Shown: positions 1-5,919 of the stretch, piece by piece
How the letters are laid out: the number at the start of each line of letters is the position of its first letter
Numbering within the stretch: the stretch's first letter is position 1
NCBI GenBank assembly: GCA_003601795.1
Contig: PIXU01000129.1
Span: 1 to 15,013 of the forward strand
DNA from: Candidatus Methanophagales archaeon
GTDB taxonomy: Archaea; Halobacteriota; Syntropharchaeia; Alkanophagales; Methanospirareceae
Direction: 5' to 3'
DNA length: 15,013 nucleotides
Position numbers and translations under genes: made by a program
The notes under the pieces: model-generated
Seen by the model: only the letters and a program-made list of their open reading frames with translations
Told to the model about the DNA's origin: nothing
Database searches by the model: none

Positions 1-1
1 A

Positions 2-388
2 GAGCTAAAAGAGGAGATTAATCAAAAATTAAAAGAATTAATAAGGATAGAACCTTTCAGGTTTGATGCGATACCTGCATCAGGATTTCTCGGAGACATA
101 ACCAGCCTGAAATCGCTATTATGGGATTTGGATAAGAGAGTGCGTGCAGCAGCAGTGGAAGCACTGGCAAAATTGGAGGACAAGGTGCCAGAAGAAGTGA
201 TAAAGGATATTGCTGGTCTGTTACGGGATGATAATAGGTATGTGCGAGCAGCCGCGGTGGAAACACTGTCAAAATTGGGGGATAGAGTGCCAGAAGAAGT
301 GATAAAAGATATTGCTGCTCGGTTACGGGATGATAATGGGTATGTGCGTGAAACCGCAGTAGAAGTACTGGCAAAATTGGAGGAATAA
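2..388 (+). CDS. HEAT-repeat protein, 3' end (5' end outside window)
   Basis: The frame is open from the left edge to a TAA, so this is the C-terminal 128 residues of a longer protein. The last ~85 residues are HEAT/PBS-lyase-type helical repeats with a 34-residue (102-bp) period. Each unit runs from a DDN-x-YVR segment through AAVExLxKL to VPEEVIKDIAxxLR, and the units are almost identical at DNA level, which indicates recent tandem expansion. The upstream ~40 residues are charged and helical, with no repeat that I recognise. HEAT repeats form a superhelical binding surface; the partner cannot be told here. The stop lies one base before the next ATG, and the SD-like GGAGG of that gene is inside the last codons, so the three genes to 1065 are probably co-transcribed. 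No catalytic domain is visible in this part. Confidence 0.8.
   Translation, partial: ELKEEINQKLKELIRIEPFRFDAIPASGFLGDITSLKSLLWDLDKRVRAAAVEALAKLEDKVPEEVIKDIAGLLRDDNRYVRAAAVETLSKLGDRVPEEVIKDIAARLRDDNGYVRETAVEVLAKLEE
135..384 (+). repeat. 102-bp tandem coding repeats (HEAT units)
   Basis: Two full units and a partial third encode 34-residue HEAT units. Long stretches such as gtgccagaagaagtgataaa and ttacgggatgataat recur exactly 102 bases apart. The high DNA identity suggests unit duplication by slippage or unequal recombination, so the unit number may vary between strains. Confidence 0.75.
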
Positions 389-389
389 A

Positions 390-644
390 ATGATTGGGAC
401 AAAGATATTGCATGCCGTTTTTGATGGTAAAGTACTGAGACCCGAGGATGCCGTTAATTTGGAACCAAACGTTCGCTATCTTGTAACCATCGAGCCCGAG
501 CGTAAAGAAGAAAAGGGTAAGCAGAGCCTTTGGGATGTACTTAGCGAGTTCTCTGGAAAGGTTGAAGGCCCAAAAGATTGGTCAGAAGAGCATGACCATT
601 ATTTATATGGCACACCTAAGCATAGAAAGGGGCGAAGAGAATAA
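390..644 (+). CDS. DUF104 / AF2212-like antitoxin of a PIN toxin pair
   Basis: The 84-residue protein has the pattern of the DUF104 (AF2212/PG0164-like) antitoxin family. An N-terminal beta-strand segment (ILHAVFDGKVLRPEDAVNL, then RYLVTIEPE) is followed by a charged linker. The C-terminal part carries the family-typical DHYLYG near residues 69-74 and ends in basic residues. Members of this family sit directly upstream of PIN-domain VapC-like nucleases, bind and inhibit them, and usually repress their own operon. Here a PIN gene starts one base after the stop. The start is supported by GGAGG six bases upstream, inside the end of the HEAT gene. The family assignment is from recognised sequence pattern; toxin neutralisation is inferred from family and context. 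Confidence 0.8.
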   Translation: MIGTKILHAVFDGKVLRPEDAVNLEPNVRYLVTIEPERKEEKGKQSLWDVLSEFSGKVEGPKDWSEEHDHYLYGTPKHRKGRRE

Positions 645-645
645 T

Positions 646-1065
646 ATGAATGGCACTTGTTTTTTCCTTGATACTGCTTACGTGCTGGCATTACTCAATC
701 CTCACGATATCTATCACAAGCAAGCCAAAGCACTGCTTCCCACGATACGTGTTGCCCGCGAGGTGTGGATAACCGAAGCGGTATTGATTGAAATAGGCAA
801 TGCACTGGCACATTCAAATCGGTCTACTGCTGTTGCATTCCTCAATAGCTGTTACTTCACTCCTAATGTCAAGGTTGTTTCGGTAGATCGTACACTGGTG
901 CATCGTGCAATAGACTTTTACCGGAGCCGAGAGGATAAAGAGTGGGGATTGACTGACTGCATTTCATTTATTGTAATGGAAGACCATGGCTTAACAGATG
1001 CTTTAACGACAGACGAGCATTTTCAACAGGCAGGCTTCCGAGCACTGTTACGGGAAGATGTGTGA
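646..1065 (+). CDS. PIN-domain ribonuclease toxin (VapC-like)
   Basis: The protein is 139 residues, normal for a single PIN domain, with the acidic metal-binding set in place: D9 (FFLDTAYV), E49 (LIEIGNAL), D104 (GLTDCISF) and D123 (TTDEHF). Such domains are Mg/Mn-dependent RNases, often acting on tRNA or rRNA. The frame is open further upstream, but the ATG at 646 gives a sensible PIN N-terminus and follows the antitoxin stop by one base, so I chose it. Together with the preceding DUF104 gene it forms a toxin-antitoxin cassette. All four acidic positions are present, so activity is plausible; the RNA target is unknown. Confidence 0.85.
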   Translation: MNGTCFFLDTAYVLALLNPHDIYHKQAKALLPTIRVAREVWITEAVLIEIGNALAHSNRSTAVAFLNSCYFTPNVKVVSVDRTLVHRAIDFYRSREDKEWGLTDCISFIVMEDHGLTDALTTDEHFQQAGFRALLREDV

Positions 1066-1104
1066 GATACGGGCTGACGGAGGAGGAGATAAGGGTGGTA
1101 GAAA

Positions 1105-1248
1105 ATGTTTGATATAACCAGTTTCCTAACGCAAATACCGATAAGAAAAGATGTGAAAATAGAAGAGGTAGCAGCCAGGAGTTACCTCTTTTCTTTCGCT
1201 GCTTTAATAATACATATTTTATATACAAAGGACAATGTCATCAACTAA
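1105..1248 (+). pseudogene. Truncated duplicate of the cobS 5' end
   Basis: A 47-codon frame begins MFDITSFLTQIPIRKDV and stays parallel to the N-terminus of the intact CobS encoded at 1987 (MLDIISFLTQIPVRKDV) for about 36 residues, with roughly 82% nucleotide identity over 105 bp. After residue ~36 it leaves the CobS sequence and runs into unrelated DNA with a TATA-like stretch. Many differences are synonymous, so both copies evolved as functional genes before this one was cut. It is a gene relic and cannot make a cobalamin synthase. Together with the intact gene it flanks the nitroreductase as a direct repeat. Confidence 0.8.
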
Positions 1249-1345
1249 AATCACAATTTTATGGGTAATAGCAGTTGTATTAGTAACGGCAATAGCAATA
1301 TTAATATCCCTCCCTTTTTTATGCACAAACCCGCAGAGCCCGTAG
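1235..1345 (+). other. Out-of-frame membrane anchor/signal segment of the nitroreductase
   Basis: An ATG preceded by AAAGGA opens a 36-codon frame. It encodes a strongly hydrophobic stretch (about TILWVIAVVLVTAIAILISL) followed by PFLC, a possible lipobox cysteine, and then stops at TAG 1343. The nitroreductase frame overlaps it in another phase, where the same DNA gives an asparagine/serine-rich, unlikely N-terminus. One additional base, for instance in the T6 run at 1315-1320 or the CCC at 1330-1332, would fuse the anchor to the nitroreductase. I read this as the original N-terminus separated by a real or sequencing frameshift. Confidence 0.6.
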
Positions 1346-1983
1346 AGTACAAAAACAAAATCCCTATGCAAAAAACAGAAGTAGGAGGAAGAATAAAACT
1401 TCCTGAGCCAAGTTATACAAGTAATACATCTGTGGAAGAGGCATTATCGAAAAGAAGGTCAATACGAGATTATTCAGGCGAGAACTTAACCCTCGATGAG
1501 GTATCGCAGCTACTGTGGGCTGCTCAGGGTATCACCGCTCCCTGGGGCGGAAGAACAGCCCCCTCTGCCGGTGCGCTTTATCCCCTTGAGCTATACGTAG
1601 TTGTGGGAGACGTAGAAGGCATTGACAAAAGCGTTTATAAGTACAGCCAAGAAGAACACGAACTGGAAAAAGTTAAGGAAGGCGACATCCGGGCGGAACT
1701 TGCCGATGCTGCCGTCGGACAGGAATGCGTAAGCGATGCTGCGATAGACATCGTATTTACTGCGGTTTATGAACGAACAACAAGGAAATACGGGGAACGA
1801 GGAATTAGATACGTGCACATGGAAGCCGGGCATGCAGCACAAAACGTTTATTTGCAGGCTGTTTCATTAGACCTCGGAACGGTAGTCATAGGCGCATTTA
1901 TGGACGACCGAGTAAAAGAACTCGTGAATGCAGGAGAGCAAGAAAATCCGCTATATATAATGCCCGTTGAGAGAAAAAGATAA
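1261..1983 (+). CDS. SagB-type nitroreductase-family FMN oxidoreductase (N-terminus probably frameshifted)
   Basis: The domain begins around residue 55 with SVEEALSKRRSIRDYS, the nitroreductase FMN-phosphate binding segment. It continues with LTLDEVSQLLWAAQG and TAPSAGALYPLELYVVVG, and ends with the ERGIRYVHMEAGHAAQNVYLQA and LGTVVIGAF segments typical of SagB/ThcOx-like members. Such enzymes use FMN for dehydrogenation or reduction; BluB, which makes the lower ligand of B12, belongs to the wider superfamily. The stop is three bases before cobS, so the two are probably one transcript and a role in cobalamin metabolism can be imagined. The sequence looks more SagB-like than BluB-like. The first ~25 residues in this frame are probably not native, because a hydrophobic anchor lies in the other phase (1235-1345). 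Confidence 0.8.
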   Translation: MGNSSCISNGNSNINIPPFFMHKPAEPVEYKNKIPMQKTEVGGRIKLPEPSYTSNTSVEEALSKRRSIRDYSGENLTLDEVSQLLWAAQGITAPWGGRTAPSAGALYPLELYVVVGDVEGIDKSVYKYSQEEHELEKVKEGDIRAELADAAVGQECVSDAAIDIVFTAVYERTTRKYGERGIRYVHMEAGHAAQNVYLQAVSLDLGTVVIGAFMDDRVKELVNAGEQENPLYIMPVERKR

Positions 1984-1986
1984 ACA

Positions 1987-2772
1987 ATGCTTGACATAAT
2001 CAGTTTCCTGACGCAAATACCGGTAAGAAAAGACGTGAGAATAGAAGAAGTAGCAGTTAGGACGTACCTCTTCCCTTTCGTCGCGTTATTGATTGGCTTG
2101 CTTGTCGCTGCGGTAGCTTTTGTCGTTTTTGACTGCTCGGGTTCAGCACCCGAGATCGCCGCTTTGCTCGTTCTGCTCGCTATTTACCTTGTCACGGGTT
2201 TGATGCATCTGGACGGTTTAGCGGATTTTTTCGATGGCGTAATGGCAGGAGGAACTGAGGAAGACAAGAGAAGAGCGATGAAAGACGAGAAAATAGGAAT
2301 AGCGGGCTTGTTTGCCACTGTTTTTGTTATCCTATTGAGCTTTTTCGCTATCGAAACCGTATGTGCGGGATTAGCAAAAACAGCACACAGCTTTGATTTA
2401 CGCTCCTTTTATCATTTCGCTTCTATATTCGTAATTGCAGAAATTTCGGCAAAGATAAGCATGAACACCTGTATGATATCCGGGAAATCAAAAGAAGGTG
2501 CAGGGAGGGGTATGGGTGCTTTGTTTATTCGCTCGTTTTCAAAATACGGGTACGTGGTGACGCTCATATCTGCTATACTTATCTCTTTAATCTTCACTGC
2601 GTTTTCATTGCGTTTCTTTATCGTGTTTACGGGCATCGCAGTCGCGCTATTCGTTTCTCGCATTGCGAAAAGCAATTTCGGCGATGCGGGCGTAAGCGGA
2701 GACGTAATAGGGGCATCAAACGAGCTCGCAAGATGTACGACTCTGCTTGTATGGGCAATCATTATCGTATAG
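1987..2772 (+). CDS. cobS: Adenosylcobinamide-GDP ribazoletransferase (cobalamin synthase)
   Basis: The 261-residue membrane protein has the CobS family hallmarks. The N-terminus is FLTQIPVRKD, the acidic metal-binding motif HLDGLADFFDG lies at residues 74-84, and MKDEKIGIAGLFA follows near 98. The C-terminal segment is SGDVIGASNELAR. Five or six hydrophobic segments fit an integral membrane enzyme. CobS joins adenosylcobinamide-GDP to alpha-ribazole (phosphate), the last assembly step of the nucleotide loop. cobY and cobT follow on the same strand and supply the two activated halves. The start is fixed by the family N-terminus and the three-base gap to the nitroreductase. A diverged copy of its first 105 bp lies at 1105. 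Confidence 0.93.
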   Translation: MLDIISFLTQIPVRKDVRIEEVAVRTYLFPFVALLIGLLVAAVAFVVFDCSGSAPEIAALLVLLAIYLVTGLMHLDGLADFFDGVMAGGTEEDKRRAMKDEKIGIAGLFATVFVILLSFFAIETVCAGLAKTAHSFDLRSFYHFASIFVIAEISAKISMNTCMISGKSKEGAGRGMGALFIRSFSKYGYVVTLISAILISLIFTAFSLRFFIVFTGIAVALFVSRIAKSNFGDAGVSGDVIGASNELARCTTLLVWAIIIV

Positions 2773-2827
2773 CCACGACCGCTTTAATTTCACCAAACTC
2801 TTTGTAGCTTTTCTTGTCTCGGTAAAG

Positions 2828-2846
2828 TTTTTTTTGCGAAGCAAAA
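2828..2846 (+). repeat. Small T-rich palindrome with GAA loop upstream of cobY
   Basis: A run of eight T followed by GCGAAGCAAAA forms a TTTTGC/GCAAAA stem around a GAA loop. The core TTTTTTGCGAAGCAAAA is repeated exactly in the mobB leader (9331-9347). It lies between cobS and cobY and belongs to the same hairpin family as the element at the cobY start. Confidence 0.6.
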
Positions 2847-2861
2847 TATGTTTTCCTTAAT

Positions 2862-2888
2862 AAACTTTTCTTTTGTAAAGAAAAGTTT
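2862..2888 (+). promoter_or_regulatory. Perfect 12-bp hairpin ending one base before the cobY ATG
   Basis: AAACTTTTCTTT (2862-2873) and AAAGAAAAGTTT (2877-2888) are exact inverted repeats with a TGT loop, and the cobY ATG begins at 2890. The position usually taken by a Shine-Dalgarno sequence is therefore inside the stem, so translation might depend on opening the hairpin or on a leaderless transcript. The structure is seen directly; a regulatory effect is inference. It could also be a dispersed palindromic repeat that landed here. Confidence 0.6.
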
Positions 2889-2889
2889 A

Positions 2890-3504
2890 ATGATAGCGAT
2901 AATCCTCGCAGGCGGGAAGAGCAGCAGACTAGGAGAAGGAAAAGAGAAGGCACTCATAAAGATAGGTAGAAGTGAAGATGAAACCCCGAAACGGCTAATA
3001 GATTTGGTGGTAGAAAGCGTACGGGACTCAAAGGCAGAAGGATTTCTTGTAGCTATCTCGAAAAATACACCGAAAACAGCGGAATATTGCAAATTGCAGG
3101 ATTATGAGCTATTAGAAACACCCGGGGAAGGATACCATGCGGACTTACGATATTTGCTTGCACGTTATCCCAAATTTGTATCCGTCGCATGCGACATCGC
3201 TTTCCTGAAACCTGAGCATATCAATTCAATTATTGATTTTTACAGTCACAATGACCCTGGCAGAGGCAACAGTACCAGTATTACAGGCGCAGTTCCGCAG
3301 GATATAATCCCTCCTTACGCGGTTCCCTCCTATATATTTGAACACGATGGGCGGAAATTAGTTGCCGTTGGCTTGAACATAGTTACCAAGGGGGGAAAGA
3401 ATTTACCTCTTGTATTTAATGACCCGTTACTCGCAGTAAATATAAATACACCTCGTGATTTAGAAATAGTAAAGGCAAAGGTGATGCAAGAAAACAAATT
3501 ATAG
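2890..3504 (+). CDS. cobY: GTP:adenosylcobinamide-phosphate guanylyltransferase (CobY)
   Basis: The 204-residue protein has the MobA-like nucleotidyltransferase fold. The N-terminal MIAIILAGGKSSRLGEGKEKAL carries the nucleotide-binding LAGGxSxRLG motif. VAISKNTPKTAEY lies near residue 60, the acidic metal-binding SVACDIAFL at about 102, and NINTPRDLEIVK near the C-terminus. CobY is the archaeal replacement of bacterial CobU and attaches GMP to adenosylcobinamide phosphate for CobS. The frame is open further upstream, but the extra residues would come from a hairpin repeat, and the ATG at 2890 places the glycine-rich loop at the usual distance from the N-terminus. It lies between cobS and cobT, which supports the assignment. 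Confidence 0.87.
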   Translation: MIAIILAGGKSSRLGEGKEKALIKIGRSEDETPKRLIDLVVESVRDSKAEGFLVAISKNTPKTAEYCKLQDYELLETPGEGYHADLRYLLARYPKFVSVACDIAFLKPEHINSIIDFYSHNDPGRGNSTSITGAVPQDIIPPYAVPSYIFEHDGRKLVAVGLNIVTKGGKNLPLVFNDPLLAVNINTPRDLEIVKAKVMQENKL

Positions 3505-3672
3505 ACACAGATTAACGCTCGTGGGCTCTGCTCACGTCCCCGCAAGCCCAGAAAGGGCTTAATTAACACAGATGATAATATAGCGGTTTAGTGGCTTAGC
3601 GGTTTGGTTAAGGGGACTGAGCCTCTAACGAGCTAAACCTCTAAACTTGCTTAATCCATGTAAATCAGTGTC
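3504..3672 (+). repeat. Hairpin-rich intergenic element with inverted ends (between cobY and cobT)
   Basis: The 220-bp gap between cobY and cobT contains an element with near-perfect inverted ends, GACACAGATT (3504-3513) and AATCAGTGTC (3663-3672). Inside are a GTGGGC/GCTCAC hairpin at 3521-3535, an AAGCCC/GGGCTT hairpin at 3544-3560, and repeated AGCGGTTT and CTCTAAAC words. The same words occur in the repeats at 4801 and 7430, so it looks like a diverged or composite relative. Either hairpin might work as a transcription end signal for cobY, but no clear T-tract follows. No gene is visible here. Confidence 0.55.
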
Positions 3673-3724
3673 TTAAATAGAAGGAAGTTATACTTTAGTA
3701 TTATACAACAATACAACAAAAAAC

Positions 3725-4798
3725 ATGGACCGAGTAGAAGAAACCATAGAAAAGATTGAACCGTTAGACGAAAATGCAATGGAATCTGCAAGGGCACGGC
3801 AAGATATGCTCACGAAACCACAGGGCAGTCTGGGCGTTCTGGAAGACCTTTCAGTGAAAATCGCCGGCATTACCGGGAATTACATGCCCCAGATAAACGA
3901 CAAGGTAATAATAACAATGGTGGGTGACCATGGCATTGTAGACGAAGGCGTGAGCGCGTATCCTAAAGATGTAACACAGCAAATGGTTTATAACTTCTTA
4001 AGCGGCGGTGCGGGAATAAACGTGCTTGCAAAACATACCGGTGGACGGGTTGTGGTCGTGGACATGGGCGTGGCGGCGGATATTGAACTCGCACAAGAGC
4101 ATGCAGGGGGGTTCATAGACAAGAAAATCGGTTATGGCACCGCCAACATGGCAAAAGGCGCGGCAATGAGTTATGACGATGCGAAAAGGGCAATAGAAGC
4201 GGGAATAGACGTTCTGGAGAATGAGATAGAGCACGGCATGGACATTGTGGGTGTGGGTGACATGGGAATAGGAAATACAGCAGCCAGTAGTGCTATTACT
4301 GCGTTCATCACAGACAAGCCGGTTGAGGTCGTAACCGGGCGTGGAACGGGTCTGGATGACGCGGGGTTAAAGATGAAGGTGGAGACGATAAAAGAGGCTT
4401 TAGAGGTCAATAAACCCGATATAGATGACGCAATAGACATATTAGCGAAATTAGGCGGGTTTGAGATAGGCGGCATGGCAGGCGTGATGCTCGCTGCTGC
4501 ATCCCACCGAATTCCCGTTGTCGTTGATGGTTTCATTTCGGGTGCCGCAGCACTTATCGCATACGAAATCAGTCCGAAGTTAAAGGATTATCTCATTGCA
4601 TCGCATCTATCCGTTGAGTCAGGTCATCAAGCTATTTTGGATTACATCGGACTCGAACCGTTATTCAATCTGAATATGCGGCTTGGGGAAGGCACGGGAG
4701 CAGCATTGGGAATAAGCCTCGTGGATGCGTCATGTAAGGTACTGCGTGAGATGGCTACATTTGAAGAAGCAGGTGTTTCAGAGAAAAGTTCTGAGTGA
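3725..4798 (+). CDS. cobT: Nicotinate-nucleotide-dimethylbenzimidazole phosphoribosyltransferase
   Basis: The 357-residue protein has classical CobT motifs. KPQGSLGVLE lies at 31-40, VGDHGIVDEGVSAYP near 76, GDMGIGNTAA, TGRGTGLDD, VDGFISGAAAL and ESGHQAIL follow, and the C-terminal RLGEGTGAAL includes the catalytic-base glutamate (about E322). The enzyme transfers phosphoribose from nicotinate mononucleotide to the lower-ligand base, giving alpha-ribazole phosphate for CobS. The length matches the bacterial-type family (about 350). It has no clear Shine-Dalgarno; the ATG at 3725 follows an A-rich stretch. With CobS and CobY just upstream this completes the nucleotide-loop module. The start is about 220 bp from cobY across a hairpin-rich element, so it may have its own promoter. 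Confidence 0.93.
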   Translation: MDRVEETIEKIEPLDENAMESARARQDMLTKPQGSLGVLEDLSVKIAGITGNYMPQINDKVIITMVGDHGIVDEGVSAYPKDVTQQMVYNFLSGGAGINVLAKHTGGRVVVVDMGVAADIELAQEHAGGFIDKKIGYGTANMAKGAAMSYDDAKRAIEAGIDVLENEIEHGMDIVGVGDMGIGNTAASSAITAFITDKPVEVVTGRGTGLDDAGLKMKVETIKEALEVNKPDIDDAIDILAKLGGFEIGGMAGVMLAAASHRIPVVVDGFISGAAALIAYEISPKLKDYLIASHLSVESGHQAILDYIGLEPLFNLNMRLGEGTGAALGISLVDASCKVLREMATFEEAGVSEKSSE

Positions 4799-4800
4799 GG

Positions 4801-4956
4801 AAAAGGGCACGCACAGTCTAAAAATCAACCGATTTATCACCGCGGAGAGTGCGAAATTAGAGGCTTTGTTTATTAGCGGTTCAGTTCGTTAGCTAAATAT
4901 CCAAACCTCTAAACCGCTAAACCGCTATCTTCTGTGTGCTCTGCGGTGGAATTTAA
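4801..4956 (+). repeat. Left copy of ~150-bp direct repeat with terminal inverted repeats
   Basis: This copy and the one at 7430-7573 are clearly homologous in the same orientation, including CTAAAAATCAA, ATCACCGCGGAGAG or TCACCGCGGAGAG, GCGAAATTAGAGG, TTATTAGCGGTTCAG and GTGTGCTCTGCGGTGGAATT. The core begins CACCGCGGAGAG (4838-4849) and ends CTCTGCGGTG (4939-4948), a terminal inverted repeat, and the inside has further AGCGGTT/AACCGCT pairing. This copy has an extra 8-bp unit (GCTAAACC). It lies between the converging 3' ends of cobT and the ABC permease. It looks like a MITE-like or structured intergenic repeat; no coding capacity is evident. Confidence 0.8.
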
Positions 4957-4965
4957 CAAATAGAC

Positions 4966-5748
4966 TCACCTTTCCACCTCTGTACTCTCGAATAAATAAG
5001 AACCTATGCTTACCATCCCAATAGAAACTGCGAAAACCACAATAAAATCGAGCAATACCGAAAATCCTGAAGCTCCTGCACCGAGCAAAACACCTCTTAA
5101 TCCATCCACGCCATACGTTAACGGATTAGCATAACAAACCGGAACCAGCCAGGAGGGCAATGCTTTTACCGGGAACAAAGCACCGGAGAGTAAAAAGATA
5201 GGGAACATAACGAAGTTTACTATCAATGAAAAACCCTGCATGTCGCGCATCCGCGAAGCGAAGATCAAGCCCAACCCGATAAAAGTAACTGAAATTAAAC
5301 ACATGAACCCCACCGCGAGGATAACGGGAATCAGACCGGTGATTTTAAAGCCCAGCAAAGGCAACGTGCTTAGCGCTAAGATTAAAATCCCTTGCATTAC
5401 GGAAACGGTACTGCCTCCTGCTATCCTGCCCAGGACGATGGAAAGTCTCGATACCGGCGCCACCATCACCTCCTTGAGAAATCCAAACTCCTTATCCCAG
5501 AGAACGGAAATGCCTGCGAACATCGAACTGAAAAGTATGGTCATTCCTATTATCCCGGGTGTGAGAAACTCGATATAGTTTATACCTGCCGGTATTCCCG
5601 GGATGGATGCGTGCCCAAAACCTAATCCGAGAAATGCGAGGAAGAATACGGGCATCCCTAATGCACCAATGACCCTGCTCTTTGTTCTCCACATCCCTTT
5701 CATCTCCCTGAGCCACAGCACGTAGATTGCTTGCCCGCTTATTGTCAT
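4966..5748 (-). CDS. ABC-2 type exporter permease (DrrB-like)
   Basis: The 260-residue membrane protein has six hydrophobic segments. It starts with the short cytoplasmic LWLREMKGMWRTKSRV helix common to ABC-2 permeases and includes VLWDKEFGFLKEVMVAPVSR at about residues 80-100, the conserved cytoplasmic coupling segment. It also has the late NFVMFPIFLLSGALFPV and CYANPLTYGVDGLRG segments typical of the DrrB/NodJ-like family. It would form the membrane channel for the DrrA-like ATPase encoded at 6479-7417 on the same strand. In most genomes the two genes are adjacent or overlapping, but here ~730 bp containing an opposite-strand gene separates them. The substrate (drug, lipid or polysaccharide) cannot be read from the sequence. 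Confidence 0.9.
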   Translation of the reverse strand: MTISGQAIYVLWLREMKGMWRTKSRVIGALGMPVFFLAFLGLGFGHASIPGIPAGINYIEFLTPGIIGMTILFSSMFAGISVLWDKEFGFLKEVMVAPVSRLSIVLGRIAGGSTVSVMQGILILALSTLPLLGFKITGLIPVILAVGFMCLISVTFIGLGLIFASRMRDMQGFSLIVNFVMFPIFLLSGALFPVKALPSWLVPVCYANPLTYGVDGLRGVLLGAGASGFSVLLDFIVVFAVSIGMVSIGSYLFESTEVER

Positions 5749-5793
5749 TTTCTTTATCCCTTACTACTTATTTTATTAACTGAATCGAAAAGC

Positions 5794-5803
5794 TTTTATA
5801 TAT
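5794..5803 (+). promoter_or_regulatory. Archaeal TATA box for the 5920 gene
   Basis: TTTTATATAT preceded by the purine-rich GAAAAG (5787-5792) matches an archaeal box A with its BRE. A transcription start about 25 bases downstream would leave a leader of ~95 nt before the ATG at 5920. The motif is partly palindromic, so it could also serve the permease gene on the minus strand. Confidence 0.45.
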
Positions 5804-5864
5804 CGTTAATACAATTTGCAACTTTCTGGGGTTCATCAAAAAAAGAATAAGTCTCAAACGGATA

Positions 5865-5895
5865 CTCGGACTTTCAGTCTGAGTGTGGCGCAGAC
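5865..5895 (+). promoter_or_regulatory. Leader with two mutually exclusive hairpins before the 5920 gene
   Basis: CTCGGACT-TTC-AGTCTGAG (5865-5883) forms an 8-bp stem with one G-T pair. The GTCTG at 5877-5881 can instead pair with CAGAC at 5891-5895. The two pairings share bases and exclude each other, as in attenuators. They lie ~25-55 nt ahead of the start codon. The structure is visible; a switching function is speculation. Confidence 0.3.
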
Positions 5896-5919
5896 GGGGA
5901 GAAAAAGAGAGGTAGTATA

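Noticed and set aside
135..384. Regular 102-bp repeats considered as a CRISPR-like array
   Set aside because: The units are contiguous, in frame and encode HEAT motifs; there are no short repeats separated by unique spacers. I saw no CRISPR array elsewhere in the window.
3544..3560. AAGCCC/GGGCTT hairpin as a transcription terminator of cobY
   Set aside because: It is not followed by a T-tract on the coding strand and is one of several hairpins in a repeat element, so a terminator role is not supported.
3690..3701. ATACT-TT-AGTAT palindrome before cobT as an operator
   Set aside because: A five-base arm in AT-rich DNA is expected by chance, and no second site or regulator gene is near.
4171..4536. 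Minus-strand open frame of 121 codons
   Set aside because: It lies fully inside cobT and reads as a mirror of its GC-richer codons; no recognisable domain or start signal.
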